Source of the DNA: CAVQAH01 sp963784195
GTDB lineage: Bacteria; Acidobacteriota; Vicinamibacteria; Vicinamibacterales; 2-12-FULL-66-21
DNA: 44,733 nt
Assembly (NCBI GenBank): GCA_963784195.1
Contig: CAWARA010000028.1
Span: 1 to 44,733 of the forward strand
Reading direction: 5' to 3'
Part shown: piece by piece, positions 8,531 to 16,675 of the stretch
How the letters are laid out: the number at the start of each line of letters is the position of its first letter
Numbering within the stretch: position 1 is the stretch's first letter
The notes under the pieces: model-generated
Told to the model about the DNA's origin: nothing
The model's database searches: none
The model's input: the letters and a program-made list of their open reading frames with translations, nothing else
Translations under genes and position numbers: made by a program

Positions 8531-9306
8531 AGTGGGCGATGAGCACGGTCGGTTGTTTGAGCGAAGGCATGCGTCTCGGATGGCGGACCGGGTTCGACTC
8601 CGGGCTGACGCTCGATTACGTCTACGAAGATCGGCCGCGTGGCATCACGCCGCTCGGCCGCCTGATCGATCGCGCCTTCCTCTCGAGCGTCGGTTGGCAG
8701 GGAATCCGGCAGAGGCGTTTCAACCTCGAACGCACGCTCCACACCGCTGTCGCGCGCGTGCAGCACAGCCAGCGGACACCACATGTGCTGGACGTCGCGG
8801 CCGGTCCTGGCCGCTACGTCATCGAGGCGCTGCGTACGCTGCCCGCCCCCGTGACCGCCGAGCTGCGCGACAGCCGTGAAGAAAATCTGGCTGCCGGACG
8901 CCGTCTCACGAATCAGCTGGGCGTGAGCGGCGTGACGTTTGCGCGCGGTGATGCATTCGACCCACGCTCGATCGCCAACACCACCAGGCGTCCCAACGTC
9001 GCCATCGTGTCCGGCCTGTACGAATTGTTTCCCGACAACGCCCGCGTTCTGACGTCGCTCCGCGGTCTGGCGGATGCGGTGGAGCCCGGCGGTTACCTGA
9101 TCTACACGAATCAACCGTGGCATCCGCAACTGGAGTTCATCGCGCGCACGCTGATCAACCGTGAGGGTCAGCCGTGGATCATGCGCAGGCGGACGCAGGC
9201 TGAAATGGATGCGCTCGTGAGCGCGGCGGGATTCCGCAAGGTATCGACCGAAATCGACCGCTGGGGCATCTTCACGGTCTCGCTGGCCGAACGGGTCGCC
9301 GCATGA
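8527..9306 (+). CDS. ynbC: SAM-dependent methyltransferase half of a YnbC-like protein
   Basis: About 259 residues from the ATG at 8527, which overlaps the hydrolase TGA at 8528-8530. Motif I is HVLDVAAGPGRYVIEAL, followed by ELRDSREENLAAG, then ARGDAFD and IVSGLYELFPDN, as in YnbC-type methyltransferases (DUF2156-free, class I fold). The combined span 7546-9306 equals about 581 residues once the 14-bp duplication is removed, close to the ~585 of E. coli YnbC, so the ancestral state is probably one bifunctional protein. The stop overlaps the ATG of the phosphatase gene (ATGA), so expression is probably coupled. The methyl acceptor is unknown; a lipid headgroup is an inference from context. 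Confidence 0.85.
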   Translation: MKWAMSTVGCLSEGMRLGWRTGFDSGLTLDYVYEDRPRGITPLGRLIDRAFLSSVGWQGIRQRRFNLERTLHTAVARVQHSQRTPHVLDVAAGPGRYVIEALRTLPAPVTAELRDSREENLAAGRRLTNQLGVSGVTFARGDAFDPRSIANTTRRPNVAIVSGLYELFPDNARVLTSLRGLADAVEPGGYLIYTNQPWHPQLEFIARTLINREGQPWIMRRRTQAEMDALVSAAGFRKVSTEIDRWGIFTVSLAERVAA

Positions 9307-11018
9307 GAGCCCTGGCGGCACGGCGATCGGCAGCGCTTGCGGTCCTGTTTCTGGGTGTCTACGGGGGCTGCAACTGGTTGGCGGCGCAGCGGACGGACGT
9401 CGGCACGTTCTTCTTCGAGTGGGAACGACGCATCCCGTTCTGGCACCTGATGATCGTCCCCTACCTCTCGATCGACGCGTTCTTCCTGGCGGCGCCGTTT
9501 CTCTGCCGCGATCGGGAAGAGCTCCGGGTCCTCACGGCGAGGATCGCCACCGCGATCGTCGTGGCTGGCGTCTGCTTCACCGTCTTACCCCTGCGCTTTG
9601 CCTTCGATCGTCCGGCTGCCGACGGATGGCTGGGTATCCTGTTCGAGGGCTTCACGAGCCTCGACCGTCCGTTCAATCAGTTCCCCTCGCTGCACGTCAC
9701 GCTCGCCCTGATCCTTGCGGATACCTATGCGCGCCATACCCGCGGCGCGCTGCGGATCGCTTTGCTTCTGTGGTTCGGCCTCATCGGCATCTCCACGATC
9801 TTTACCTTTCAGCATCACGTGATTGATCTCGCCGGCGGCATCCTCCTTGCCGCGATCGTCTCGTGTGCGATCCGGGAGCGCGACGCGAGTGCCTACCCGC
9901 CAACCCGCAACCTGCGAGTCGCGGGTTACTACGCTGCCGGCAGCGGGCTGCTCGGCCTGATGACGGCGATCCTCTGGCCCTGGGGCGCGCTCTTGATATG
10001 GCCAGCTCTGGCCCTGGCGATCGTGGCCGCTGCTTACCTCGGTCTCGGCCCACGAATACTCGCGAAATCGCGCGGCAGGATTCCGATCGCCATCCGGATG
10101 CTGCTGTGGCCGTACCTCGCAGGTCAGCGCGCCTCGCTCTCCTACTACCGCCGCCAGTGCCGGCCGTACAGCCATGTGGTGCCCGGAGTCTGGATGGGGC
10201 GACGGCTCGATGAGCGTGAGGCGAAGCTGGCGGTGTCGGCCGGCGTGACCGCCGTGCTCGACATGACGGCGGAGTTCGATGAGGCCCATGCCTTCACGAA
10301 CGTCGCCTACAAGAGCATTCCGTTACTCGATCTCACAGCACCATCACCCGAGGCGCTGACTGCGGCAGTGCAATTCCTGAAACAGGAATCGTGCCGGGGC
10401 ATCGTCTACGTGCATTGCAAGATCGGGTATTCGCGCAGTGCGGCTGTGGTGGCCGCATGGCTGCTTGCGACCGGGCACGCCCGCACAGCCGAGGAAGCGA
10501 TCGCTGCGATTCGACGGGTGCGGCCAGAAGTGATCGTCCGACCAGAAGCCATCGAAGCGATCACGCAGTTCGCGGGGACGCTCAGCGGAGCTCGCGTGCA
10601 GCAGCGAGTCTCGCCCTCGCTGGAACGGATCGCTGTTTCAGCGATATTGGCTGCTGCCGCACGATTGATTTGCGGCGTGCCTCGATGGCTCGATGAGACA
10701 CCGCCGACGCGCCAGCGCATCTACTTTGCGAACCACACGAGTCATCTGGATTTCGTCGCGATCTGGGGTAGCCTGCCGACCCGCAGCACGCCTCGAGACG
10801 CGCCCCGTCGTCGGGCGCGACTATTGGGACGGGGGTCCGGTCCGGCGCCTGATCGCGCGCCGGGTGCTTCGGGCCGTTCTCGTCGAAAGGGGTCAGGGCT
10901 CGGCCGATCGGAAAGCCACAATCGATGGGGCGCGGAGAGGCGTGGAATGCGCAGCGCAGGCTCTCGACGCGGGCGCGTCGCTGATCATCTTTCCGGAAGG
11001 CACGCGGGGATCTGGTGA
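9303..11018 (+). CDS. ynbD: PAP2-like / dual-specificity phosphatase (YnbD-like) fused to a PlsC acyltransferase, frameshifted near 10785
   Basis: Multidomain membrane protein. Residues 1-215 hold a PAP2/AUR1-like membrane domain with FPSLHVT and the late HHVID motif. More helices follow to about 275. A dual-specificity phosphatase domain (about 283-430) has the CX5R loop HCKIGYSRSA, with Cys372 and Arg378. The chain then runs without a stop into a PlsC domain (NHTSHLDF, the HX4D motif, near residue 478). After IWGSLP the frame becomes antisense-like to its stop at 11018, while the PlsC sequence continues one frame over to 11292; the indel lies at about 10780-10797. The corrected protein would be about 662 residues. 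PTPMT1-type phosphatases dephosphorylate phosphatidylglycerophosphate, which suggests a similar lipid-phosphate step here. Confidence 0.82.
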   Translation: MRALAARRSAALAVLFLGVYGGCNWLAAQRTDVGTFFFEWERRIPFWHLMIVPYLSIDAFFLAAPFLCRDREELRVLTARIATAIVVAGVCFTVLPLRFAFDRPAADGWLGILFEGFTSLDRPFNQFPSLHVTLALILADTYARHTRGALRIALLLWFGLIGISTIFTFQHHVIDLAGGILLAAIVSCAIRERDASAYPPTRNLRVAGYYAAGSGLLGLMTAILWPWGALLIWPALALAIVAAAYLGLGPRILAKSRGRIPIAIRMLLWPYLAGQRASLSYYRRQCRPYSHVVPGVWMGRRLDEREAKLAVSAGVTAVLDMTAEFDEAHAFTNVAYKSIPLLDLTAPSPEALTAAVQFLKQESCRGIVYVHCKIGYSRSAAVVAAWLLATGHARTAEEAIAAIRRVRPEVIVRPEAIEAITQFAGTLSGARVQQRVSPSLERIAVSAILAAAARLICGVPRWLDETPPTRQRIYFANHTSHLDFVAIWGSLPTRSTPRDAPRRRARLLGRGSGPAPDRAPGASGRSRRKGSGLGRSESHNRWGAERRGMRSAGSRRGRVADHLSGRHAGIW

Positions 11019-11292
11019 GACGGTTGGACCGTTCAAGAGCGGTCTCTACCACCTGTGCCGGACTCGTCGCGACGTGGAGCTCGTGCCGGTATACCTCGAA
11101 AACCTCCACCGCGTGCTCCCGAAGGGGGAGGTTGTTCCCGTCCCCGTCACCGGCAGCATCGCATTCGGACGGCCGCTACGCCTGCGACCGGGCGAAGACA
11201 AGCACGAGTTTCTCTCGCGGGCACGCGCCGCGCTTCTGATGGTGAAGTCGCCATGCACATCCTTGTCGACCGCGATTTCGCGTGCGTCGTGA
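10798..11292 (+). CDS. C-terminal part of the PlsC-type acyltransferase (continuation of the preceding gene)
   Basis: Frame-1 continuation of the acyltransferase after the indel. It reads ETRPVVGRDYWDGGPVRRL, then the PlsC block IIFPEGTRGSGETVGPFKSG (acceptor-binding FPEGTRS type), then VELVPVYLENLHRVLPKGE, VTGSIAFGRPL and a short basic tail. Together with the NHTSHLDF motif upstream of the break it forms a complete 1-acyl-glycerol-3-phosphate acyltransferase-like domain. Acyl transfer from acyl-ACP or acyl-CoA to a glycerophosphate-like lipid is the expected chemistry. The end overlaps the CDP-diglyceride synthase start by 40 bases. It is listed separately only because no single reading frame covers the domain. 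Confidence 0.75.
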   Translation, partial: TRPVVGRDYWDGGPVRRLIARRVLRAVLVERGQGSADRKATIDGARRGVECAAQALDAGASLIIFPEGTRGSGETVGPFKSGLYHLCRTRRDVELVPVYLENLHRVLPKGEVVPVPVTGSIAFGRPLRLRPGEDKHEFLSRARAALLMVKSPCTSLSTAISRAS

Positions 11293-12296
11293 GCGGGCTT
11301 GCCGCCGTCCTCACAGCCGCAACCGTCGTCGGACATACGCTACGCTACCGGGCGGCGACCGATGAGCGGAAGGGTTTCGTCGCCAATCTCAACGCCCGCA
11401 TTCTGGCGTGGTGGGCGATGTGCGCGATCGTGCTCGGTTCGCTCCTGCTCGGCACGATTGCAACGGCCCTCCTGTTCGCGCTCGTGTCGTTCCTCGCGCT
11501 TGGCGAGTTCATCACGCTGACGCCCGCACGGCGTGCCGATCACCGTGTGCTGCTGATGGCGTTCTACGTCACGATTCCGATTCAGTACTCGCTGATTGCG
11601 ACGGGCTGGTACGGGATGTTCGCGATTTTCATCCCGGTGTACGGAGCCTTGTGCATTTCCGCCATGGCCGCGTTGGCTGGCGACACCGCCGGCTTCACGG
11701 AACGGACGGCGCGGATCCACTGGGGTTTGTTGATCTGCGTGTACGGACTGAGTCACGCGCCGGCGCTGCTGATCCTCGACATTCCTGGATACGCCGGCCA
11801 GAACGTGAAGCTGCTGCTCTACCTGCTGCTGATCGTCGAATCGAGCGACGTGCTTCAGTACATCTGGGGCAAGCTGCGCGGCCGCCGGGCCATCGCTCCA
11901 ACCGTCAGTCCGAGCAAGACGGTCGAAGGTTTCATCGGCGGGATCGCCACCGCGACGCTGCTTGGATGCGCGTTGTGGCCGCTCACGCCGTTCACACCCT
12001 GGCAGGCTGCGCTGATGTCGCTCGTCGCCACGACCGCGGGGTTCGCCGGCGGGCTCGTCATGTCCGCAATCAAGCGGGATCAGGGCGTCAAGGATTTCGG
12101 CACGTCGATCGCCGGACACGGGGGGATCCTCGATCGCGTCGATTCACTGTGTTTCGCGGCGCCTGTCTTCTTTCACCTGACACGCTACTACTTTGCGGTC
12201 GTGACGACTACTCCTTCAGCGCGCTGGCGGGGTCGGTCGACGCGGCGATGCGTGCCGGCCACGAGACCGCCAGCAAACCGCAGACTGCGAAGGTGA
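11253..12296 (+). CDS. ynbB: CDP-diglyceride synthase, YnbB/CdsA-like
   Basis: Integral membrane cytidylyltransferase expected to make CDP-diacylglycerol (or a related CDP-lipid) from phosphatidate and CTP. It has about eight hydrophobic helices. The conserved SPSKTVEGFIGG leads to the full CdsA signature SAIKRDQGVKDFG, then GHGGILDRVDS. The ATG at 11253 lies inside the end of the acyltransferase frame (40-base overlap); a GGTGAAG-like ribosome site is weak. The native C-terminus is probably near FHLTRYYFA (about 12196). The last ~30 residues are antisense to the opposing permease and look like read-through after a lost or shifted stop. It is the last gene of the lipid cluster and, together with the YnbA-like enzyme, makes the cluster self-sufficient for a CDP-lipid route. 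Confidence 0.9.
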   Translation: MHILVDRDFACVVSGLAAVLTAATVVGHTLRYRAATDERKGFVANLNARILAWWAMCAIVLGSLLLGTIATALLFALVSFLALGEFITLTPARRADHRVLLMAFYVTIPIQYSLIATGWYGMFAIFIPVYGALCISAMAALAGDTAGFTERTARIHWGLLICVYGLSHAPALLILDIPGYAGQNVKLLLYLLLIVESSDVLQYIWGKLRGRRAIAPTVSPSKTVEGFIGGIATATLLGCALWPLTPFTPWQAALMSLVATTAGFAGGLVMSAIKRDQGVKDFGTSIAGHGGILDRVDSLCFAAPVFFHLTRYYFAVVTTTPSARWRGRSTRRCVPATRPPANRRLRR

Positions 12297-14861
12297 GCAC
12301 CATCGCCGCGATCACTGACGGGTCCGCGGCCTTTACCCCGAACAATTGAGCCTGCAACACTCGGCCGAGCGCGACGGCGCCGGCGACACCAATTGCGAGC
12401 CCGGCCGCGAGCACGGTGGCTCCCTGCTTGATGAACATTCTCGTGATCCTTCCACCGTCGGCGCCCATCGCCAGGCGGACGGCGATTTCTCGCTCGCGCA
12501 GCCGCACCGTGTAGGCGATCACGCCGTAGATCCCGACGAGCGCGAGCACTGCCGCGAAGACAGCGAAGATTACGAGCAGGTAGGCCAGCAGCCGGGATCC
12601 GGCCCGCTGGAGATCGAGAATGTCCGCGAGCCGCCGCGGCGCCGCCAGCGCGACGTCCCCGTCGATCGACGCAAGCAATTCGCGGAAGGCGCGCTCGGTC
12701 GCCGCAGAGTCCCCGCTGACGCGCAGATACACGAACGGGCTCGGCGTGGGGAATTGCAGGATCGACAGATAGGCATCGGCCACGTCGTTATCCGTGTGCG
12801 CGTGGCGGATGTCTCCGACAACGCCCACGACGACCGGCGTCATGGTGGGGGCACCAGCCGGGCTGTTGGGTGCCGGCCCGATTCGGAGGCGCTGGCCGAT
12901 CGCGGCTCCGGATGGCCACAAACGGGCTGCCAGCGTGCGACTGACGACCGCGACCGGTTCGGTCCCGACGCGATCTCTCGCGTTGAACGTCCGGCCGTCG
13001 TGCACCGCAATCTTCAGCGTGGCGAAGTAGTCGGGGCTGACCGCCACGACACCCGACCGCGTCGCGAACGTCGTAGTCGCCTCTCCCGCGCCGACGTCGC
13101 GCGCGAGGGTCGCCTGCAACGGCCAGGAATTGGTGAAGGCGATTCCACGCACACCCGGGAGCTCGGCGCTGCGGGCCAGCACCCGTTCGTAGAATGCGTT
13201 TCGCGCCACCGCACCTGGGTACGTGCGCTGCCGCAGGCTGAAGCGGCCGACGAGCACATCGCGCGCGTCCAGCCCCATCTCCACCCGAAGCATGCCGACG
13301 GCGCTCTGGATCGTGAGGCCTGCGCCGACGAGCAGCGTCAGGCACGCGGCGACCTCGATCGCGATAAGGACGGAGCGGGCGCGCCGGTGTGCAGGTCCTT
13401 CCGTGCCGCCTTTCTGACCACCCGTGAGGGCGAGCGACACAGGCGTTCGACGGGCGACCCACAGCGGAACGATCGAGCAGGTGGCGATGGCCAGCAACCC
13501 GGCGGCAAGCGCACCGAGCACGATGGGCGCATTCATCGTGAGGGCCGTGACTCCACCGGGTGCCGGGCGGCCGAGGTAGTGATCCATCACGGGTGCAATC
13601 ACGGCAATCGTCACCCAGGCGAAGGTCACACCGAGTACCGCTGCAGCGACTCCCAGCACCGCCGGTTCCGCGCCGCACTGCGCGCGTGATCTGCGCCGCC
13701 GTCGCGCCGAGCGCCTGACGCACGGCCATCTCGCGCCTCCGCTCGGTCGCGCGAACGGTGAGCAGCACCGCCACGTTCGCACACGCGATCAGCAGCACCA
13801 GGGACGTGGCCGTCGCCACCGCCAGCAGCAGCGGGCGAATCTGCTGAACGTAGCTGCCATGGGTCGAGACGAGCTCGACACGCCAATCCGCGGGCAGCGC
13901 GCTGTTCCCAGTGCGGACGAGCGCACTGATGCGATCGACGGCGATCGCCGGAGGCACGCCCTCGCGCAGGCGCACGATGTATGGATAGGTCGGCGCGCGA
14001 AGCGGAACGAGGATCTCCGTGAACGCGTTCAGGTGCCAGTGACGTTCCGGCAGGACACCAGCCACCTCGAACGCCTCAACTTCGTCGGGGCGATCGTTCA
14101 CGTAGGCGACAAACGATCGCCCGATCACTGCAGGATCTCCACCGAAGCGGGACTGCCAGAGGCGATGGCTGATGAGTGCGACATTCGGCCGGCCGGTCTC
14201 GAAGTCGCTCGGAAGGAATCCGCGCCCGAATGCCGGCTGCACACCAAAACCCTCGACGTACCCTTTCGTGACCCATGTTCCCTGCAAGGCCTCTGGGTAC
14301 GCGCCCCCGCGGAGGTTGAAGTTGTCGAGATCCCAGGCGATCGGCAACTCGATGACGTCGCCGAGCGACGCCCATTCGAGCTTCTCCATGTCCACCGGCC
14401 ACGGTGTGCCCGGGGCCGCGTATCGCACATCGAAGAGGCGATGGCTCTCCGGGATACGGCAGGCCGCGCACGAGATAGGCATTGACGAGCACCGCGACGA
14501 CAACGCACAGCGCCAGACCCACACTCAGGGTCCCCAGCGCAACGGACGTGAAGCCAGGACTGCGGGCAAGCGTTCTGACGGCGTGCCGCACATCGGACAT
14601 GAGGGCGTTCAGCATGGCTCTCCTGAAAGCATTGAAGGAAGCGAGACGTTCCACTGCCACACCACGGGCGGCATCTGCGACGGCTGCGGTGACAGCAGTC
14701 AGCGTGGCGAACGTTCCAGAAGGCAGGGCGTTCATGATGTCGGCAGTGGTGTCGTGCACGACCGCACCACCGAATGCCGCGCGGAAGTCACGCGGCTGCA
14801 GCGCCACGAGGGCACGGACTGCCAGACAGCCGGCGCGCGCCACCAGGACTGCGGGCTTCAC
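12208..14861 (-). CDS. PadR-coupled ADOP-type ABC permease (two frameshifts)
   Basis: A second duplicated orphan permease, here with the N-terminal extension typical of PadR-linked members (VALQPRDFRAAFGG), then MSDVRHAVRTLARSPGFTSVAL and VRGLPYPGE. The protein continues in three frames: 14861 to about 14455; then HRLFDVRYAAPGTPWPVD to about 13690, including CANVAVLLTVRATERRREMA; then AEPAVLGVAAAVLGVTFAW to the stop at 12208, ending TDPASALKE. Two single-base-type indels therefore break a gene of roughly 880 residues. Domain order is MacB-like periplasmic domain, FtsX, second periplasmic domain, FtsX (GIYGVIAYTVRLREREIAVR). The GTG start overlaps the PadR stop (GTGA), so the two are probably co-translated. 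The substrate is unknown and no ATPase is nearby. Confidence 0.85.
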
Positions 14862-15205
14862 GGGCGGGCCTTGCGTGCCGCGGCGGGCCGCGCGGCTTCG
14901 AGCACGCGCTCCAGGCGACGGACCTCTGCACGAAGCGCCTGATGTCCGGCCCGCGTGATGGTGAAGTAGCGCCGCCGCTCGTCATCGAGCTCCGGCGCAG
15001 GACGCTCCGGCGCCTCGTCGACGAGACCGGCTTCGAGCAACTGCCGCAGGAGCCGGTACAGGGTGGTGACACCAAGTTTCACTGCCTGATCGGTGCGCGA
15101 CGCGACGTCTTTCCGGATCGCGTAGCCATGCCGATCGCCTGCGGCGAGGCTGGCAAGAATCAGGAGGGCGCCGGATGAGAGCTTCTGATCATCCACGGGC
15201 GACAT
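14858..15205 (-). CDS. PadR-family transcriptional regulator
   Basis: A 115-residue winged-helix regulator. SSGALLILASLAAGDRHGYAI, then the recognition region LGVTTLYRLLRQLLEAGLVDE, the wing (DDERRRYFTITRAGHQALRA) and a basic, Ala-rich C-terminal helix are all as in PadR proteins. Members usually repress neighbouring transport genes. This one overlaps the ADOP permease (GTGA), so it probably regulates its own operon. Immediately upstream of the ATG lies a near-perfect dyad (15207-15227) that is the obvious operator. The mRNA may be nearly leaderless, because the dyad abuts the start codon and leaves no room for a ribosome site. Confidence 0.93.
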   Translation of the reverse strand: MSPVDDQKLSSGALLILASLAAGDRHGYAIRKDVASRTDQAVKLGVTTLYRLLRQLLEAGLVDEAPERPAPELDDERRRYFTITRAGHQALRAEVRRLERVLEAARPAAARKARP

Positions 15206-15206
15206 A

Positions 15207-15227
15207 CTATTACCATATCGGTAGTAG
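15207..15227 (-). promoter_or_regulatory. Likely PadR operator overlapping the promoter
   Basis: An inverted repeat, CTATTACC-ATATC-GGTAGTAG, in which 7 of 8 base pairs of the arms match. It starts two bases before the PadR start codon. On the minus strand the centre reads GATATGGTAATAGTATG, which could supply a -10 element for a transcript that begins at or near the ATG. The position suggests autoregulation of padR and the permease. Confidence 0.6.
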
Positions 15228-15263
15228 AGGCAACCCGCGTTTCGGCGTCAGGCAGTCGATGTA

Positions 15264-15614
15264 TCAGCCCGCGAGACGTTGCTGGCTGCGCCAACTCCAC
15301 AGAAACAACAGTCCCACAACCAGCAGCGGCCCGGAGATCGCAAGGACCCAGTCGAGGCGGGATCTGGCGGCGAGTGCATACGCAGCGGCGAGCAGGACGA
15401 ACGCGACGCCACCCATCCACGGCCGGCGCCACGCCATCGCAACGACGGCCAGAACCGCGAGCGCAGGCACGAGGTGCATCGCGAAATCAGCCATGGCGCG
15501 GTCGAGCGGTCTGCCAGACGTGAACGCATCCAACGCGAACAGGCTGAGGACGAAGCTCACAGCGATGCCGAGGATGCGCGGACTCCAGAGTGTCAGGAAG
15601 TGCTTCAGGCTCAT
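15264..15614 (-). CDS. Small integral membrane protein of unknown function
   Basis: A 116-residue protein with four hydrophobic segments at about 12-30, 46-62, 68-86 and 90-106, ending WSWRSQQRLAG. No catalytic motif is visible. The topology resembles short uncharacterised membrane proteins common in Acidobacteriota. It lies 58 bp upstream of padR in the same direction, but the operator-like dyad in that gap suggests padR has its own promoter. The ATG at 15612-15614 has a poor ribosome site. Divergent from ispH. Confidence 0.72.
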   Translation of the reverse strand: MSLKHFLTLWSPRILGIAVSFVLSLFALDAFTSGRPLDRAMADFAMHLVPALAVLAVVAMAWRRPWMGGVAFVLLAAAYALAARSRLDWVLAISGPLLVVGLLFLWSWRSQQRLAG

Positions 15615-15711
15615 GTCGCGGACCAGTATGAAGGCGCCGGCTGGCGAAGTCGTGAGCGCGCGCTGAATGAACTCTGAAATCGGCTGACTCAGGACGCGAG
15701 GTGCTCAGAGC

Positions 15712-15750
15712 TTGACAGACGTCGTATTTAGCTTTACTATGCAAAGTAAT
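15712..15750 (+). promoter_or_regulatory. Sigma-70-type promoter of ispH with an overlapping dyad
   Basis: TTGACA at 15712-15717, a 17-base spacer, then TACTAT at 15735-15740: close to a consensus housekeeping promoter. The -10 box is inside a dyad TTACT-N6-AGTAA (15734-15749). A repressor bound there would block the promoter. The start codon follows about 38 bases after the -10 box. Confidence 0.65.
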
Positions 15751-15778
15751 TGGTTCTAGTCCACTCAGGCCAGAAGAC

Positions 15779-16675
15779 GTGATCCCACCCGCAAGAGCCA
15801 TCCGCATCATTCGCGCCGAACATCTCGGCATGTGCTTCGGCGTCCGCGACGCGATCGATCTGGCGCTCAGCCGTGCCGAAATCGCGCCGCTGACCATTCT
15901 TGGTGATCTGGTTCACAACGACGCGGTGCTGGCGGGCCTGGAGTCCAGGGGAATTGTCACGGCTCGTGACCCATCGCAGGTGACCACGCCGGTCGCGATG
16001 GTGACGGCGCACGGCGCGTCAGAGCGAATGCTGGCAAGGACGCGCGCGCTGGGACTGGAGATCGTCGAAGCCACCTGCCCGCTCGTGCGTGTGGCGCACC
16101 GGGCCATCATGGCGCTCATTCGCGACGGTTATCACCCGGTCATCATTGGCCAGCGCACGCACGTCGAAGTGCGCGGGCTCACCGACGATCTCGACGAGTT
16201 CGACGTCGTCCTCGACGAGAGCGACGTGCTGGCGCTGACAGCGCGTCCGCGCTTTGGCATCGCCGCCCAGACCACGCAGCCTCTCGACCGGGTGCGGCAC
16301 CTGGTCGCGCTGATTCGTCAGCAGTTCCCTCAATCGACCGTTCGCTTCATCGATACGGTGTGCCGCCCGACCAAGGAACGGCAGCAGGCAGCTGTCGACC
16401 TGGCTCGCCGTTGTGACGTCGTGATCGTGGTCGGCGGCGCAGGCAGTAACAACACCCGCGAGCTCGTCAATACCTGCAGCCGTTACTGCCCTCACGTGCA
16501 TCACATCCAGACGGAGGCGGATCTCCGTCGGGAGTGGTTCTTCACGGCCGACAGCGTGGGGCTCACGGCCGGTACGTCGACGCCGGACAATGTGATCGAT
16601 CGCGTGGAGCGGCAGATACGGAAGCTGGGGAACGGCCACAACGATACTGAATCCGACGCTGGGGAGCGTTCATGA
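15779..16675 (+). CDS. ispH: 4-hydroxy-3-methylbut-2-enyl diphosphate reductase (IspH/LytB)
   Basis: Last enzyme of the MEP pathway, reducing HMBPP to IPP and DMAPP with a [4Fe-4S] cluster. At 298 residues it is close to the ~316 of E. coli IspH. The three cluster cysteines are present: Cys19 (GMCFGVRDA), Cys100 (EATCPLV) and Cys195 (DTVCRPTKERQ). So are the substrate-binding His in LVHND, TAHG and THVEVRG and the acid in the last, QTTQP, and the C-terminal TAGTSTPD. It starts at a GTG behind a strong promoter. Its stop overlaps the ATG of the 7-TM gene (ATGA). ispH is not next to other MEP genes here, so it may be the only copy or a regulated second copy. Confidence 0.96.
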   Translation: MIPPARAIRIIRAEHLGMCFGVRDAIDLALSRAEIAPLTILGDLVHNDAVLAGLESRGIVTARDPSQVTTPVAMVTAHGASERMLARTRALGLEIVEATCPLVRVAHRAIMALIRDGYHPVIIGQRTHVEVRGLTDDLDEFDVVLDESDVLALTARPRFGIAAQTTQPLDRVRHLVALIRQQFPQSTVRFIDTVCRPTKERQQAAVDLARRCDVVIVVGGAGSNNTRELVNTCSRYCPHVHHIQTEADLRREWFFTADSVGLTAGTSTPDNVIDRVERQIRKLGNGHNDTESDAGERS

